From assembly GCF_029953595.1 (NCBI RefSeq), contig NZ_CP124535.1, positions 3,827,001-3,891,000 on the forward strand: a DNA stretch of 64,000 nucleotides. The letters are read 5' to 3'. Both the position numbers and the translations under genes were made by a program. This DNA is from Fuscovulum ytuae (GTDB lineage: Bacteria > Pseudomonadota > Alphaproteobacteria > Rhodobacterales > Rhodobacteraceae). The notes under the pieces were generated by a model. It did not search any database, was not told where the DNA came from, and worked only from the letters and a program-made list of their open reading frames with translations. Positions 26,054-34,751 of the stretch are shown here, in pieces (position 1 is the first letter of the stretch; every line of letters begins with the position of its first letter).

Positions 26054-27349
26054 TCAGAGGTTCGGATAGATCGGGAAGCGGTGGCAGAGCGCCTCCACCT
26101 CGGCCTTGACCTTGGCCTCAACTGCGGCGTTGCCCTCTTCGCCATTGGCGGCAAGTCCGTCCACCACTTCGGTGATCCAGCGGCCGATCTGGCGGAACTC
26201 ACCCTCGCCGAAGCCGCGCGTCGTGCCTGCGGGCGTGCCAAGGCGGACGCCGGAGGTGATGGTGGGCTTTTCGGTATCGAAGGGGATGCCGTTCTTGTTG
26301 CAGGTGATATGGGCGCGGCCAAGGGCCTTTTCGGTGGCATTGCCCTTCACACCCTTGGGGCGCAGATCGACCAGCATCAGATGCGTGTCGGTGCCGCCGG
26401 TGACGATGTCGAGGCCGCCCTTCATCAACTCATCCGCCAGAGCCTTGGCATTGGCGATGACCTGCTTTTGGTAGGTGACGAAATCGGGTTGCAGCGCCTC
26501 GCCGAAAGCCACGGCCTTGGCGGCGATCACATGCATCAAAGGGCCACCCTGAATGCCCGGGAAGATGGCGGAATTCACCTTCTTCGCAATGGCTTCATCA
26601 TCGGTCAGGATCATGCCGCCACGGGGGCCGCGCAGGGTTTTGTGCGTGGTGGTGGTGGCCACATGGGCATGCGGGAAGGGCGAGGGATACAGGCCCGCCG
26701 CCACGAGACCAGCGAAATGTGCCATGTCTACAAGGAGATAGGCGCCGACGCTGTCGGCAATTTCGCGCATCCGTTTGAAATCGATGACGCGCGGGATGGC
26801 CGAGCCGCCTGCGATGATGAGCTTGGGCTTGTGTTCGGCGGCAAGTTCCGCGACCTGATCGTAGTTCAGTTCAAGGTCCTGCTTGCGCACGCCGTATTGC
26901 ACCGCCTTGAACCACTTGCCCGACTGGTTGGGGGCCGCGCCATGGGTGAGGTGGCCACCAGCATCAAGCGACATGCCAAGGATCGTGTCGCCCGGCTGGA
27001 TCAGCGCTTGGAACACGCCCTGATTGGCCTGCGATCCAGAGTTCGGCTGGACGTTGGCGAAGCTGCAACCGAAGAGCTTGCACGCACGTTCGATGGCAAG
27101 ATTCTCGGCGATATCAACATATTGGCAGCCACCGTAGTAGCGCTTGCCGGGATAGCCTTCGGCATATTTGTTGGTCATGACGGAGCCCTGAGCCTCCATC
27201 ACGGCGCGTGAGACGATGTTCTCGGACGCGATCAGTTCGATCTCGTGCCGCTGACGGCCAAGTTCCTGAGTGACCGCGCCGAAGAGTTCCGGGTCACGGG
27301 TGGCGAGCGGTTCGGTGAAGAATCCGGTGTCGCGGTGGGGAGCGTTCAT
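26054..27349 (-). CDS. glyA: Serine hydroxymethyltransferase
   Basis: 431 residues. It interconverts serine and glycine with tetrahydrofolate, feeding one-carbon metabolism. Motifs seen are [50 protein letters not shown] and the PLP-lysine segment [14 protein letters not shown]. The start at 27349 is fixed by a strong AAGGAGG six bases ahead of ATG; an in-frame extension to 27490 lacks homology. The gene faces away from the NAD kinase gene, with a 225-base shared promoter region in which I could not define a binding site. Confidence 0.97.
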   Translation of the reverse strand: MNAPHRDTGFFTEPLATRDPELFGAVTQELGRQRHEIELIASENIVSRAVMEAQGSVMTNKYAEGYPGKRYYGGCQYVDIAENLAIERACKLFGCSFANVQPNSGSQANQGVFQALIQPGDTILGMSLDAGGHLTHGAAPNQSGKWFKAVQYGVRKQDLELNYDQVAELAAEHKPKLIIAGGSAIPRVIDFKRMREIADSVGAYLLVDMAHFAGLVAAGLYPSPFPHAHVATTTTHKTLRGPRGGMILTDDEAIAKKVNSAIFPGIQGGPLMHVIAAKAVAFGEALQPDFVTYQKQVIANAKALADELMKGGLDIVTGGTDTHLMLVDLRPKGVKGNATEKALGRAHITCNKNGIPFDTEKPTITSGVRLGTPAGTTRGFGEGEFRQIGRWITEVVDGLAANGEEGNAAVEAKVKAEVEALCHRFPIYPNL

Positions 27350-27574
27350 GGGGACCTCCTTAGTGAGGGTTCTTGCAGGGGGGTGCTTGCGGGCTTGGGG
27401 AGCAGATAACGCAAGGGGGGCGATGCGGGAAGGCAGGAAAACGACTTCAAACGAGGCTCGTGCGAAATAAATGTGCGTATCGGAACGCAAGGGGCGGTTT
27501 GGAACGTTTTGCAGGGGTTGAGTTTGGCGCGGCGGACCCGCAAGGATGGCCGGGGGCGGATGAGGGGAATTGCG

Positions 27575-28342
27575 ATGGCCTTTGCACGGATTGCCTTTAC
27601 AGCCTCGCCCGCGCCGGCGGCGGCGGAGGCCCTGCGCGTGCTGACGGCGCGTTATGGGCAGGTGGCGGTGGAGAAGGCAGATGTTGTGGTCGCCCTAGGG
27701 GGTGACGGCTTCATGTTGCAGACGCTACATGAGACAGAAGCGCTGTCGCTGCCCGTATATGGGATGAATTGCGGCACCATCGGGTTCCTGATGAACACCT
27801 ATCAGCCCGGCGATCTGCCCGCGCGGTTGGCCGCCGCCGAGGAGGCGGTCATCAACCCGTTGCGGATGCGGGCCGTGAGGGTGGATGGCACGGTGCATCA
27901 GGCGCTGGCCATCAATGAGGTGAGCCTTTTGCGCGCCGGGCCGCAGGCGGCAAAACTGCGGGTCATCGTGGATGGCCGGGTGCGGATGGAAGAGCTGGTT
28001 TGCGATGGGGCCTTGGTGGCAACGCCAGCAGGATCAACGGCTTACAACTATTCGGCGCATGGTCCGATCCTGCCCATCGGGGCGGATGTTCTGGCGCTTA
28101 CGGCGATGGCGGCCTTTCGGCCACGGCGCTGGCGGGGGGCCTTGATCCCCAAGACATCCATCGTGCGGCTGGAGGTGCTGGAGGCGGCCAAGCGGCCCGT
28201 GATGGCGGATGCCGACAGCCGGGGATCGGTGCGTGAGGTGGCGAGCGTGGAGATCCGGTCAGAGCCGGAGGTGCGCCACCGCATCCTGTTTGATCCCGGC
28301 CATGGACTGGAAGAGCGGCTGATCAACGAGCAGTTCGTCTAA
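27575..28342 (+). CDS. nadK: NAD kinase
   Basis: 255 residues. It makes NADP+ from NAD+ and ATP or polyphosphate. The GGDG signature is at residues 42-45 ([15 protein letters not shown]). [12 protein letters not shown], the NE motif in AINEVSLLR, and [15 protein letters not shown] follow in order. ATG 27575 with AGGGGAA upstream is preferred over ATG 27560. The stop is followed 4 bases later by a non-coding element that recurs after murD. Confidence 0.93.
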   Translation: MAFARIAFTASPAPAAAEALRVLTARYGQVAVEKADVVVALGGDGFMLQTLHETEALSLPVYGMNCGTIGFLMNTYQPGDLPARLAAAEEAVINPLRMRAVRVDGTVHQALAINEVSLLRAGPQAAKLRVIVDGRVRMEELVCDGALVATPAGSTAYNYSAHGPILPIGADVLALTAMAAFRPRRWRGALIPKTSIVRLEVLEAAKRPVMADADSRGSVREVASVEIRSEPEVRHRILFDPGHGLEERLINEQFV

Positions 28343-28346
28343 CCCC

Positions 28347-28481
28347 TTGCGAACGCTGCCTTTACTGCCCGGTTCTGCGGAAAACGGCTGTGCCCTGATT
28401 TGTGCCGCATCTTGTGCCGCATTCTGTGGCCACGCGCGGTGGGGAAAACGGGCGTTAACCACTTTCTGCGGGTGAGTCGGG
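28347..28481. repeat. Non-coding repeated element, copy A, with a 12-bp periodic TGTGCC array
   Basis: About 135 bases beginning 4 bases after nadK. It aligns without gaps over its first 112 positions with 57721-57832, then with a 2-base indel to GTGAGTCGGG. The core of 42 bases has 36 identities by eye. Within it TGTGCC occurs at 28389, 28401 and 28413, and TGTGGC at 28425, exactly 12 bases apart. A CGTTAA motif follows. The regular spacing of just over one helical turn suggests a multimeric DNA-binding protein site. I do not recognise it. Confidence 0.75.
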
Positions 28482-28633
28482 GCAAATTTCCGTGGTTCGG
28501 CGGGGTTTGGAGGGATGGTTATAGTCATTTCCTATGATCATGACCGCCACCCATTAAGCAGCACCTTTTTCGCGCGGATCGTCGGGCCTTTGGCCCTTGA
28601 TCGGTGGGGATAAGATACGTTAGCGCTGCATCC

Positions 28634-29023
28634 ATGGTGATGACGCGCTTTCCATGGCTGCTGCGGGCCGCGCTGGCCCTGATCCTGGCCCTTGTGTTGG
28701 CCGGGACGGGGGCGGCGCATCGCCCGGTGGAGCGGCCGGGGGAGGCGGCGGCGCTGTCCCTGTTCCTTGCGGCGGGCGGGTCGCTGGACGACCTGTGCCA
28801 TGTGGCGGGGGAAGGCGGGCATGGGCCTGCCCATGCCCTGATCGAATGCCCGGCCTGCGTGTTGCAAAAGGCGGGCGCGCTTGTGCCGATGGCAGAGGGC
28901 GTCATCCTTCGGCTGACGGGGCAGGCTGAAACCATCGTTTATGCCCGTGTCGCGCCTGCCGTCCCATCGCAACCCGTTCTCTTTCCCCCGGCGCGGGGCC
29001 CCCCGTCCTTTCCCCTTTCCTGA
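28634..29023 (+). CDS. DUF2946-like small secreted or membrane-anchored protein
   Basis: 129 residues, starting MVMTRFPWLLRAALALILAL, a strong N-terminal hydrophobic helix or signal. A cysteine/histidine-rich stretch, LCHVAGEGGHGPAH ... ECPACVLQKAGA, then a Pro-rich end follow. The HxxxxCPACxL pattern is typical of DUF2946-type proteins that often precede metal-uptake or PepSY genes, as I recall. It lies 59 bases before the PepSY gene in the same direction. A short GGGCC-TTT-GGCCC hairpin is in its leader (28584-28596). Metal binding is an inference. Confidence 0.65.
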   Translation: MVMTRFPWLLRAALALILALVLAGTGAAHRPVERPGEAAALSLFLAAGGSLDDLCHVAGEGGHGPAHALIECPACVLQKAGALVPMAEGVILRLTGQAETIVYARVAPAVPSQPVLFPPARGPPSFPLS

Positions 29024-29082
29024 CGCGATTTTCCGGCTGCCGCGCGGTGCGGTGGCCTGCTCATGGACAAGGAGGAACCAAG

Positions 29083-30483
29083 ATGGTTTCCACGACGGAA
29101 GATGTCGCCCGGACGGCGACGGAACGGCGCTATTTCACGGTGTGGCGCTGGCATTTCTACTGCTCTCTCTACGTGTTTCCCTTCCTGATGATGCTGGCGG
29201 TGACCGGCCTGATCATGCTGTGGGTTTCGGCGATGACCGAGATCAATGGCGAAAGGACAATTGTCACCCCGGGCGAAGCGGCGATGGCGGTTTCCGCGCT
29301 GGAGGTGGCAGCAGAGGCCGCGGTGCCGGGCGGTGTGGCCGTGACCTATATCGAGCCGATGGGGCCGGATCGGGTGGCGGTGTTTCAGGTGACGGGCGAG
29401 GGCGGTGACATGACCGTGCTGCTGAACCCCTATACGGGTGCGGTGGTCGACACCTTCCCGTGGCGCGCGGGCTGGTATGATTTCGCGACCGAGATTCATG
29501 GCACGCTGTTGATCGGGGATCTGGGCGACTGGCTGATCGAGGCGGCGGCGTCTTTGGGCGTGATCCTTGTGGTGACGGGCGTCTGGCTGCATTGGCCGCG
29601 CCCGTCGGTCCGGGGGGGGACGACATGGCGCGCGGCGCTGTTGCCGAAGCTGGCCTTCTCGTCGCGCGGCGCATGGAAGGCGCTGCATGGCGCGGTTGGG
29701 ATGTGGATGTCGGTGATCCTGCTGGTCTTCCTGATTTCGGGGCTGAGCTGGGCGGGCATCTGGGGCGGCAAGATGGTGCAGGCTTGGTCCACCTTTCCGG
29801 CGGAGAAATGGGATGCGCCGCTGTCCGACAAGACCCATGCCGATATGAACCACGGCGCGGCGAAGGAAGTGCCTTGGGGTCTGGAACAGACGCCGCTTCC
29901 GGAAAGCGGGTCACTTGCGGGTTTGCCTGCCGTGGCGGGGGCGGTGGAGATCGACAGCGTCGTGGCCTTTGCGCGCGGGCTTGGCTTTGATGGGCGGTTC
30001 CAGCTGGCCATTCCGGGTGAGGAGACGGCGGTCTGGACGATCAGCCATGACAGCATGTCGAATGACGGGCCGGACCCAAGCGCGGATCGCACGATCCATA
30101 TTGATCAGTATTCGGGCAATGTTTTGGCCGATGTGGGCTATGCCGATTACAGCCCTTGGGCCAAGGCGATGGCCTATGGCATCGCCTTTCACGAGGGCGA
30201 TATGGGGCTGTGGAACCTTGCGCTGAACACGGTCTTCTGCCTGTCGATGATCTTTCTGCCCGTGTCGGGGCTGGTGATGTGGTGGAAGCGGCGGCCGGAC
30301 GGGGCCTTGCGGCTTGCCGCGCCGCCTGCGCCGCAGGGGCTGGCCTTCTGGTGGGCGGCGGCGGCCTTGGTCGTGGCGCTGGGGGTGGCTTTCCCCTTGG
30401 GCGGCGCGGCGATTGCGGCGGTGATCGTGCTGGACCTTGTGCTGCTGCGGCAGATGCCAAGGCTGCGGCGGGTTCTGTCTTGA
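29083..30483 (+). CDS. PepSY-associated transmembrane protein
   Basis: 466 residues with about four to five membrane helices. The first is YFTVWRWHFYCSLYVFPFL, the classic PepSY_TM start with its HxxC-like positions. Two PepSY domains lie in the large periplasmic loops (about 60-135 and 285-370). EIHGTLLIGDLGDWLIE and YGIAFHEGDMGLWN carry conserved His residues that may bind haem. Relatives include iron-siderophore reductases such as FhuF/PiuB-type proteins. ATG 29083 follows GGAGGA. With the DUF2946 protein it suggests iron or copper handling, but no TonB receptor is adjacent. Confidence 0.85.
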   Translation: MVSTTEDVARTATERRYFTVWRWHFYCSLYVFPFLMMLAVTGLIMLWVSAMTEINGERTIVTPGEAAMAVSALEVAAEAAVPGGVAVTYIEPMGPDRVAVFQVTGEGGDMTVLLNPYTGAVVDTFPWRAGWYDFATEIHGTLLIGDLGDWLIEAAASLGVILVVTGVWLHWPRPSVRGGTTWRAALLPKLAFSSRGAWKALHGAVGMWMSVILLVFLISGLSWAGIWGGKMVQAWSTFPAEKWDAPLSDKTHADMNHGAAKEVPWGLEQTPLPESGSLAGLPAVAGAVEIDSVVAFARGLGFDGRFQLAIPGEETAVWTISHDSMSNDGPDPSADRTIHIDQYSGNVLADVGYADYSPWAKAMAYGIAFHEGDMGLWNLALNTVFCLSMIFLPVSGLVMWWKRRPDGALRLAAPPAPQGLAFWWAAAALVVALGVAFPLGGAAIAAVIVLDLVLLRQMPRLRRVLS

Positions 30484-30493
30484 GACCAAGGGT

Positions 30494-30516
30494 GGGGCGG
30501 GGTTAACCCCCGCCCT
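30494..30516. terminator. Convergent terminator between the PepSY gene and the LuxO-like gene
   Basis: GGGGCGGGG and CCCCCGCCC form a stem around TTAA with one bulged base. The structure runs into the stop codon of the minus-strand regulator (TAG at 30515-30517), so it could serve both transcripts. No long T-run is present. Confidence 0.6.
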
Positions 30517-31996
30517 ACGCCTCTTTCCAGCTGTCGATCTTGCGATAAAGCGTCGAGGGCGCGAGGTCGAGGATGCGGGCCGCCTTGGGCACCGATCCGT
30601 CAAAGCGGCGGAGCGTCGCTTCGATCACCAAGCGTTCGATTTCGGCCAAGGGTTTGCCCACCAGCGCCTCGACCATCGGTTCGGGGGCGGCGAGGGTCGT
30701 ATAGGCGGTGGGGCGGTTGCTGGTGCCTTCGTCCGAGACGATGTCGGGCAGCATGTCGAGTGTCACGGGGCCGCCTTCGTTCATCACCACGATATGGCGG
30801 ATGACGTTCAGGAGTTGGCGCACATTTCCGGGCCAAGGCAGGCGGCGGAAGAGGGCGGCCACCTCGGGCGAGAGGCCGTCGAATTTGCGCCCTTCTTCGG
30901 AGGCGAAGCGGGCGAGCGCCTCTTCGGCGATTTCGATCACGTCATCGCCCCGCTCCCGCAGGGGGGGCATGTGGATCGGCACGACAAAGAGACGATAATA
31001 GAGGTCTTCGCGGAATTGCCCGCGCCGGACGGCATCGAGCGGGTCTTGGTTGGTGGCGCAGACGATGCGGACATTGACCTTGCGGGGGCGGGTGGCCCCT
31101 ACGGGCTGCACGGTGGAGGTTTGCAGGAAGCGCAGCAGTTTGGTTTGCAGCGCCGGGGCCATTTCGCAGATTTCATCCAAGAAGAGCGTGCCGCCATCGG
31201 CGGCGGCGGCGGCCCCCGGCTTGTCGGAGATGGCACCTGTGAAGCTGCCTTTCATATGGCCGAAAACTTCGGATTCCAGCAGGTCCTGGGGGATCGCGCC
31301 GCAATTGAGCGCGATGAAGGGGCCAGAGGCGCGGGGGGAATTGTCATGCACGGCCAGCGCGCAGAGTTCTTTGCCGGTGCCGCTTTCGCCTGTGATGAAG
31401 ACGGTCGCCATGGAGCGGGCGACGGAACGGATCTTGGTATGGATGCGGGCCATGCGGTCGGAGGAGCCGACGAAAAGGCCGGTGGCGGCGAGGGCATTGG
31501 GGCGGTGCGGGGCAGGGATGGTGGCGGCAAGGGGCTGGGTTGGGGCCGCCTGCGATGGGGATGGGGCGAGGGTGGGTGCAGGCTGGGCCGGTGCTGGCGG
31601 GGAGGCGGGGCTGGCACGGCGCGGGCCGCGGCCTGCCAGCGCATTTTCAACCGCGCCGAGGAAGCGGGTTTCGTCGAAGGGTTTGACGAGGAATTCATAG
31701 GCGCCGCCGCGCATCGCCTCGACCGCCTTGCTGATGGAGCCGTTGGCGGTGATGACGATCACATTCACCTCGGGCCGCAGGGTGAGCATGTCCTGCATCA
31801 GTTCCAGACCGTCGCGATCGGGCAGCATGAGGTCGAGTAGAACGACCGTCGCCCCGCTTTCACGGAAGGCAGCGAGGCCTTCGCGGGCGGTTCCGGCGCA
31901 GCGCACGGCGTGGCCTGCATTGGTCAGAACCGCGCGGTAGACCATCTGGAGCGAGGGCGTATCCTCGATCAGCAGGAGGGGCGGCTGGTCGGTCAT
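30515..31996 (-). CDS. Sigma54-dependent response regulator, LuxO-like
   Basis: 493 residues. The receiver domain (1-120) has phospho-Asp55 in VVLLDLMLPDRDG and Lys in LVKPF. A Pro/Ala linker spans about 125-168. The AAA+ domain has Walker A GESGTGKE (203-210), Walker B LFLDE and the sigma54 loop as GSFTGA (250-255) instead of GAFTGA. A Fis HTH closes it (GSVPKAARILDLAPSTLYRKI). Stretches such as KLLRFLQTSTVQPVGA and IPIHMPPLRERGDDVIEIA-type sequence resemble Vibrio LuxO more than NtrC, from memory. An Hpt protein gene overlaps its start, mirroring luxU-luxO. Confidence 0.85.
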   Translation of the reverse strand: MTDQPPLLLIEDTPSLQMVYRAVLTNAGHAVRCAGTAREGLAAFRESGATVVLLDLMLPDRDGLELMQDMLTLRPEVNVIVITANGSISKAVEAMRGGAYEFLVKPFDETRFLGAVENALAGRGPRRASPASPPAPAQPAPTLAPSPSQAAPTQPLAATIPAPHRPNALAATGLFVGSSDRMARIHTKIRSVARSMATVFITGESGTGKELCALAVHDNSPRASGPFIALNCGAIPQDLLESEVFGHMKGSFTGAISDKPGAAAAADGGTLFLDEICEMAPALQTKLLRFLQTSTVQPVGATRPRKVNVRIVCATNQDPLDAVRRGQFREDLYYRLFVVPIHMPPLRERGDDVIEIAEEALARFASEEGRKFDGLSPEVAALFRRLPWPGNVRQLLNVIRHIVVMNEGGPVTLDMLPDIVSDEGTSNRPTAYTTLAAPEPMVEALVGKPLAEIERLVIEATLRRFDGSVPKAARILDLAPSTLYRKIDSWKEA

Positions 31997-32370
31997 GGGG
32001 CAACGTTTTGCGGGCTATCGCGCCCGGCGAGGGCCGCGCGAAGATGGGCCAGATCGGACAGAAGGGGCGGGCCGAGGCGTGTGACATGCGCCTCGGCCCG
32101 GTCATGGGCGGCGACGTTCAAATCGATGGCGGCGGCATGCAGACGGTCGGCGCCGATGGTGCCCGCGAGCGAGATAAGGACATGGGTCTGGGCGCGGATC
32201 GCGGTCCAGTCGCGGCTGCGCAGCGCGGGGGAGATGGCGGCCTCAACGGCGGCCAGATCAAGCTCCATCTGGCGCAGGATCAGGGGCGCGGTGTCGGGAC
32301 CGGCTAGGGCCAGAATATCGGCCAGACGTTTTCCATCGCCAAGGATGACGGTCGGATCGGCAGAGATCAT
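31993..32370 (-). CDS. Hpt-domain phosphotransfer protein (LuxU-like)
   Basis: 125 residues, single Hpt helical bundle. The likely phosphorylated His63 is in RAQTHVLISLAGTIGADRL, comparable to the HxLKGSAxxxGA box, although the usual Lys-Gly are Ile-Ser here. The stop overlaps the LuxO-like ATG (ATGA), so they are made together. It should carry phosphate from a hybrid sensor kinase to Asp55 of its partner. No such kinase is in the window. Confidence 0.75.
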   Translation of the reverse strand: MISADPTVILGDGKRLADILALAGPDTAPLILRQMELDLAAVEAAISPALRSRDWTAIRAQTHVLISLAGTIGADRLHAAAIDLNVAAHDRAEAHVTRLGPPLLSDLAHLRAALAGRDSPQNVAP

Positions 32371-32540
32371 GGGCGCGCGCCTTGGTCAGGCCCGCGGCTT
32401 GGAGCGCGCGGCGAGGTCGGGAGGCAGGGCATAAAGTATTGCATGCCCCCCAGACTATCGGCGTGCCTGTCTTTGTCTAGTGGCGGCGAAGACCTGACAT
32501 CCCCGCCGCGCCGCCTCTGGCGGTGATCCGCGCGTTTTCG

Positions 32541-34433
32541 TTAGGCCTTGGCAAGGCCGAGGCTTTGCAGGGCGGTGCGAATTTCGTCGAGAATGGCGGG
32601 ATCGTCGATGGTGGCGGGCATCTTGAAATCCTGCCCGTCGGCGATCTTGACCATGGTGCCGCGCAGGATTTTGCCCGAGCGCGTCTTGGGAAGACGATCC
32701 ACCACGAGGGCGCGTTTGAAATCGGCCACGGGGCCGATCTTTTCGCGCATCAGGGCCACGCATTCCTTCACAATCTCATCCGCCGGGCGGGTGCAGCCCT
32801 TGTTGAGGCAGAGGAAGCCCAAAGGGGATTGTCCTTTCAGCGTGTCGGAGATGCCGATGACGGCGCATTCGGCGACGTCTTTGTGGAAGCCCAGCACCTC
32901 TTCCATCGCGCCGGTCGAGAGGCGGTGGCCTGCGACGTTGATCACGTCATCGGTGCGGGCCATGATGTAGAGATAGCCGTCTTCGTCGATATAGCCCGCA
33001 TCGCCGGTTTCATAATAGCCGGGGAAATGGGTGAGGTAGGATTTCTTGAACCGTTCCTCGGCATTCCAGAGCGTGGGGAGGGTGCCGGGGGGCAGCGGCA
33101 GCTTGATCGCGATGGCGCCAAGCTGGCCTGCCGCCACGGGATGGCCGCCTTCATCCAGCACCTGCACATCGAAGCCGGGCATGGCGACGGACGGGGAGCC
33201 CACCTTGATCGGCAGCTGTTCGATGCCAAGGGGATTGGCCGCGATGGCATAGCCGGTTTCGGTCTGCCACCAGTGATCGACCACCGGCACGCCGAGATGG
33301 CGGCCTGCCCAGTTGACGGTATCGGGGTCGGCGCGTTCGCCAGCGAGGTAGAGGGCCTGAAGGTTCTTCAGGTCGTAATCCTTGACCAGCAGCCCTTCGG
33401 GATCGTCGCGCTTGATCGCGCGGAGCGCGGTGGGGGCGGTGAAGAAGGAGCGGACCTTGTGTTCCGCGATGACGCGCCAGAAGGCGCCCGCATCGGGGGT
33501 CCCGACGGGCTTGCCTTCATAGACGATGGTGGTGCAGCCCGCGATGAGTGGTGCGTAGCAAATATAGCTGTGGCCCACGACCCAGCCCACATCAGAGGCG
33601 GCCCAGAACACGTCCCCCACGCCGCAATTGTAGATGGCGCGCATGGTCCAGGCGAGCGCCACGAGATGGCCCGCCGTTGGGCGGACAACGCCCTTGGGCG
33701 CGCCCGTGGTGCCGGAGGTGTAGAGGATGTAGGCGGGGTGATTGCCTTCGACGGGCACGCAATCGGCGGGTTCGACGCCGTATTGGAAGCTGTGCCATGC
33801 AACGTCGCGGCCTTCGACGAGCTTGGCCACTTCCTGTTCGCGCTGAAGGATCACGCAGAAATCGGGCTTATGGGCGGCCATGTCGATGGCAGCATCGAGG
33901 AGCGGCTTGTAATGCACGACGCGGTTCGGTTCGATCCCGCAGCTGGCCGCGATGATGGCCTTGGGCGTGCAATCGTCGATGCGGACGGCGAGTTCATTGG
34001 CCGCGAAACCGCCGAAGACGACGGAATGGATCGCGCCGATACGACCGCAGGCGAGCATGGCTTCCAGCGCTTCGGGGACCATGGGCATGTAGATGATGAC
34101 GCGGTCGCCCTTGGTGACGCCCTTGGCCTTGAGCGCGCCAGCGAGGCGGGCGACGCGGTCCTGAAGTTCGGCATAGGTGATGACATGTTTTGTCCCGGTG
34201 ACGGGGCTGTCATGGATGATGGCGGGTTGCTGCCCGCGCCCTGCGATGACGTGGCGGTCGACGGCGTTCCAGCAGGTGTTGACGGAGGCCGAGGTGAACC
34301 ATTCGTAAAGCGGCGCGCGGCTGGCGTTCAGCGCGGTTTGCGGGCGTTCCACCCAATCAATCGCCCCGGCGGCGTCCAGCCAGAAGCCTTCGGGGTCGGA
34401 CTGCCATTTCGCATAGAGTTCACGGTATGCCAT
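32541..34433 (-). CDS. prpE: Propionyl-CoA synthetase
   Basis: 630 residues of the acyl-adenylate-forming family, making propionyl-CoA from propionate, ATP and CoA. Seen are YTSGTTGAPKGVVRPTAGH, WWQTETGYAI, GYYETGDAGYIDEDGYLYIMART and the catalytic/acetylatable Lys in LPKTRSGKILRGT. The N-terminal FWLDAAGAIDW and the YNCGVGDVFWAASDVGWVVGH segment are typical of PrpE and close to acetyl-CoA synthetase. It is transcribed alone. TTTGCAAA-type boxes at 34529-34626 lie about 95-190 bases upstream. Confidence 0.93.
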   Translation of the reverse strand: MAYRELYAKWQSDPEGFWLDAAGAIDWVERPQTALNASRAPLYEWFTSASVNTCWNAVDRHVIAGRGQQPAIIHDSPVTGTKHVITYAELQDRVARLAGALKAKGVTKGDRVIIYMPMVPEALEAMLACGRIGAIHSVVFGGFAANELAVRIDDCTPKAIIAASCGIEPNRVVHYKPLLDAAIDMAAHKPDFCVILQREQEVAKLVEGRDVAWHSFQYGVEPADCVPVEGNHPAYILYTSGTTGAPKGVVRPTAGHLVALAWTMRAIYNCGVGDVFWAASDVGWVVGHSYICYAPLIAGCTTIVYEGKPVGTPDAGAFWRVIAEHKVRSFFTAPTALRAIKRDDPEGLLVKDYDLKNLQALYLAGERADPDTVNWAGRHLGVPVVDHWWQTETGYAIAANPLGIEQLPIKVGSPSVAMPGFDVQVLDEGGHPVAAGQLGAIAIKLPLPPGTLPTLWNAEERFKKSYLTHFPGYYETGDAGYIDEDGYLYIMARTDDVINVAGHRLSTGAMEEVLGFHKDVAECAVIGISDTLKGQSPLGFLCLNKGCTRPADEIVKECVALMREKIGPVADFKRALVVDRLPKTRSGKILRGTMVKIADGQDFKMPATIDDPAILDEIRTALQSLGLAKA

Positions 34434-34528
34434 TGTATGCCCTCCTCCACGAGTTGGGTTTTGTTACGCGAGGCGGGGGGGCGCGCGCAATGCTGTTACC
34501 GGAAACAGGGGCCGGGTGCGGCAATATG

Positions 34529-34626
34529 TTTGCAGATTATTGCAAGTGCGGTCTGCAAATTTTTGCAAATCCAGCGCGGCTTCGCCAAACGGCGCGAAGA
34601 GAGGCGGGATTTGCAAATTTTGCGAC
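34529..34626. promoter_or_regulatory. Three TTTGCAAA-type paired boxes upstream of prpE
   Basis: Box pair A is TTTGCAGA (34529-34536) and ATTGCAAG (34539-34546). Pair B is TCTGCAAA (34552-34559) and TTTGCAAA (34562-34569). Pair C is TTTGCAAA (34610-34617) followed by TTTGCGAC (34619-34626). TTTGCAAA is the core recognised by RamB/ScfR (PccR) regulators of propionyl-CoA and acetate genes in actinobacteria and Rhodobacter. The AT-rich repeats stand out in the 318-base gap between maeB and prpE, which holds no gene. Confidence 0.65.
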
Positions 34627-34722
34627 GACTCAGGGTAGGATGGGCCGTATTGCCCATCCTCCGGGGCAGCGGGCGCGGTGCCCGGTTTGCCACGGCGGCG
34701 CGGGGGGCCGCCGTCGCGTTGC

Positions 34723-34742
34723 GTATTTTGGCCAAGATGAAG
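34723..34742 (+). repeat. Dispersed CCAAGATGAAG motif, copy 1
   Basis: GTATTTTGGCCAAGATGAAG, preceded by a GC-rich stretch with inverted-repeat character. It is downstream of the maeB stop (34752, minus strand). Two related copies in the same orientation are at 51018 and 56227. Confidence 0.65.
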
Positions 34743-34751
34743 GAGCAGCGG

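Noticed and set aside
30437-31840. A 467-residue plus-strand frame over the LuxO-like gene
   Set aside because: It is Gly-rich antisense of the regulator and has no domain.
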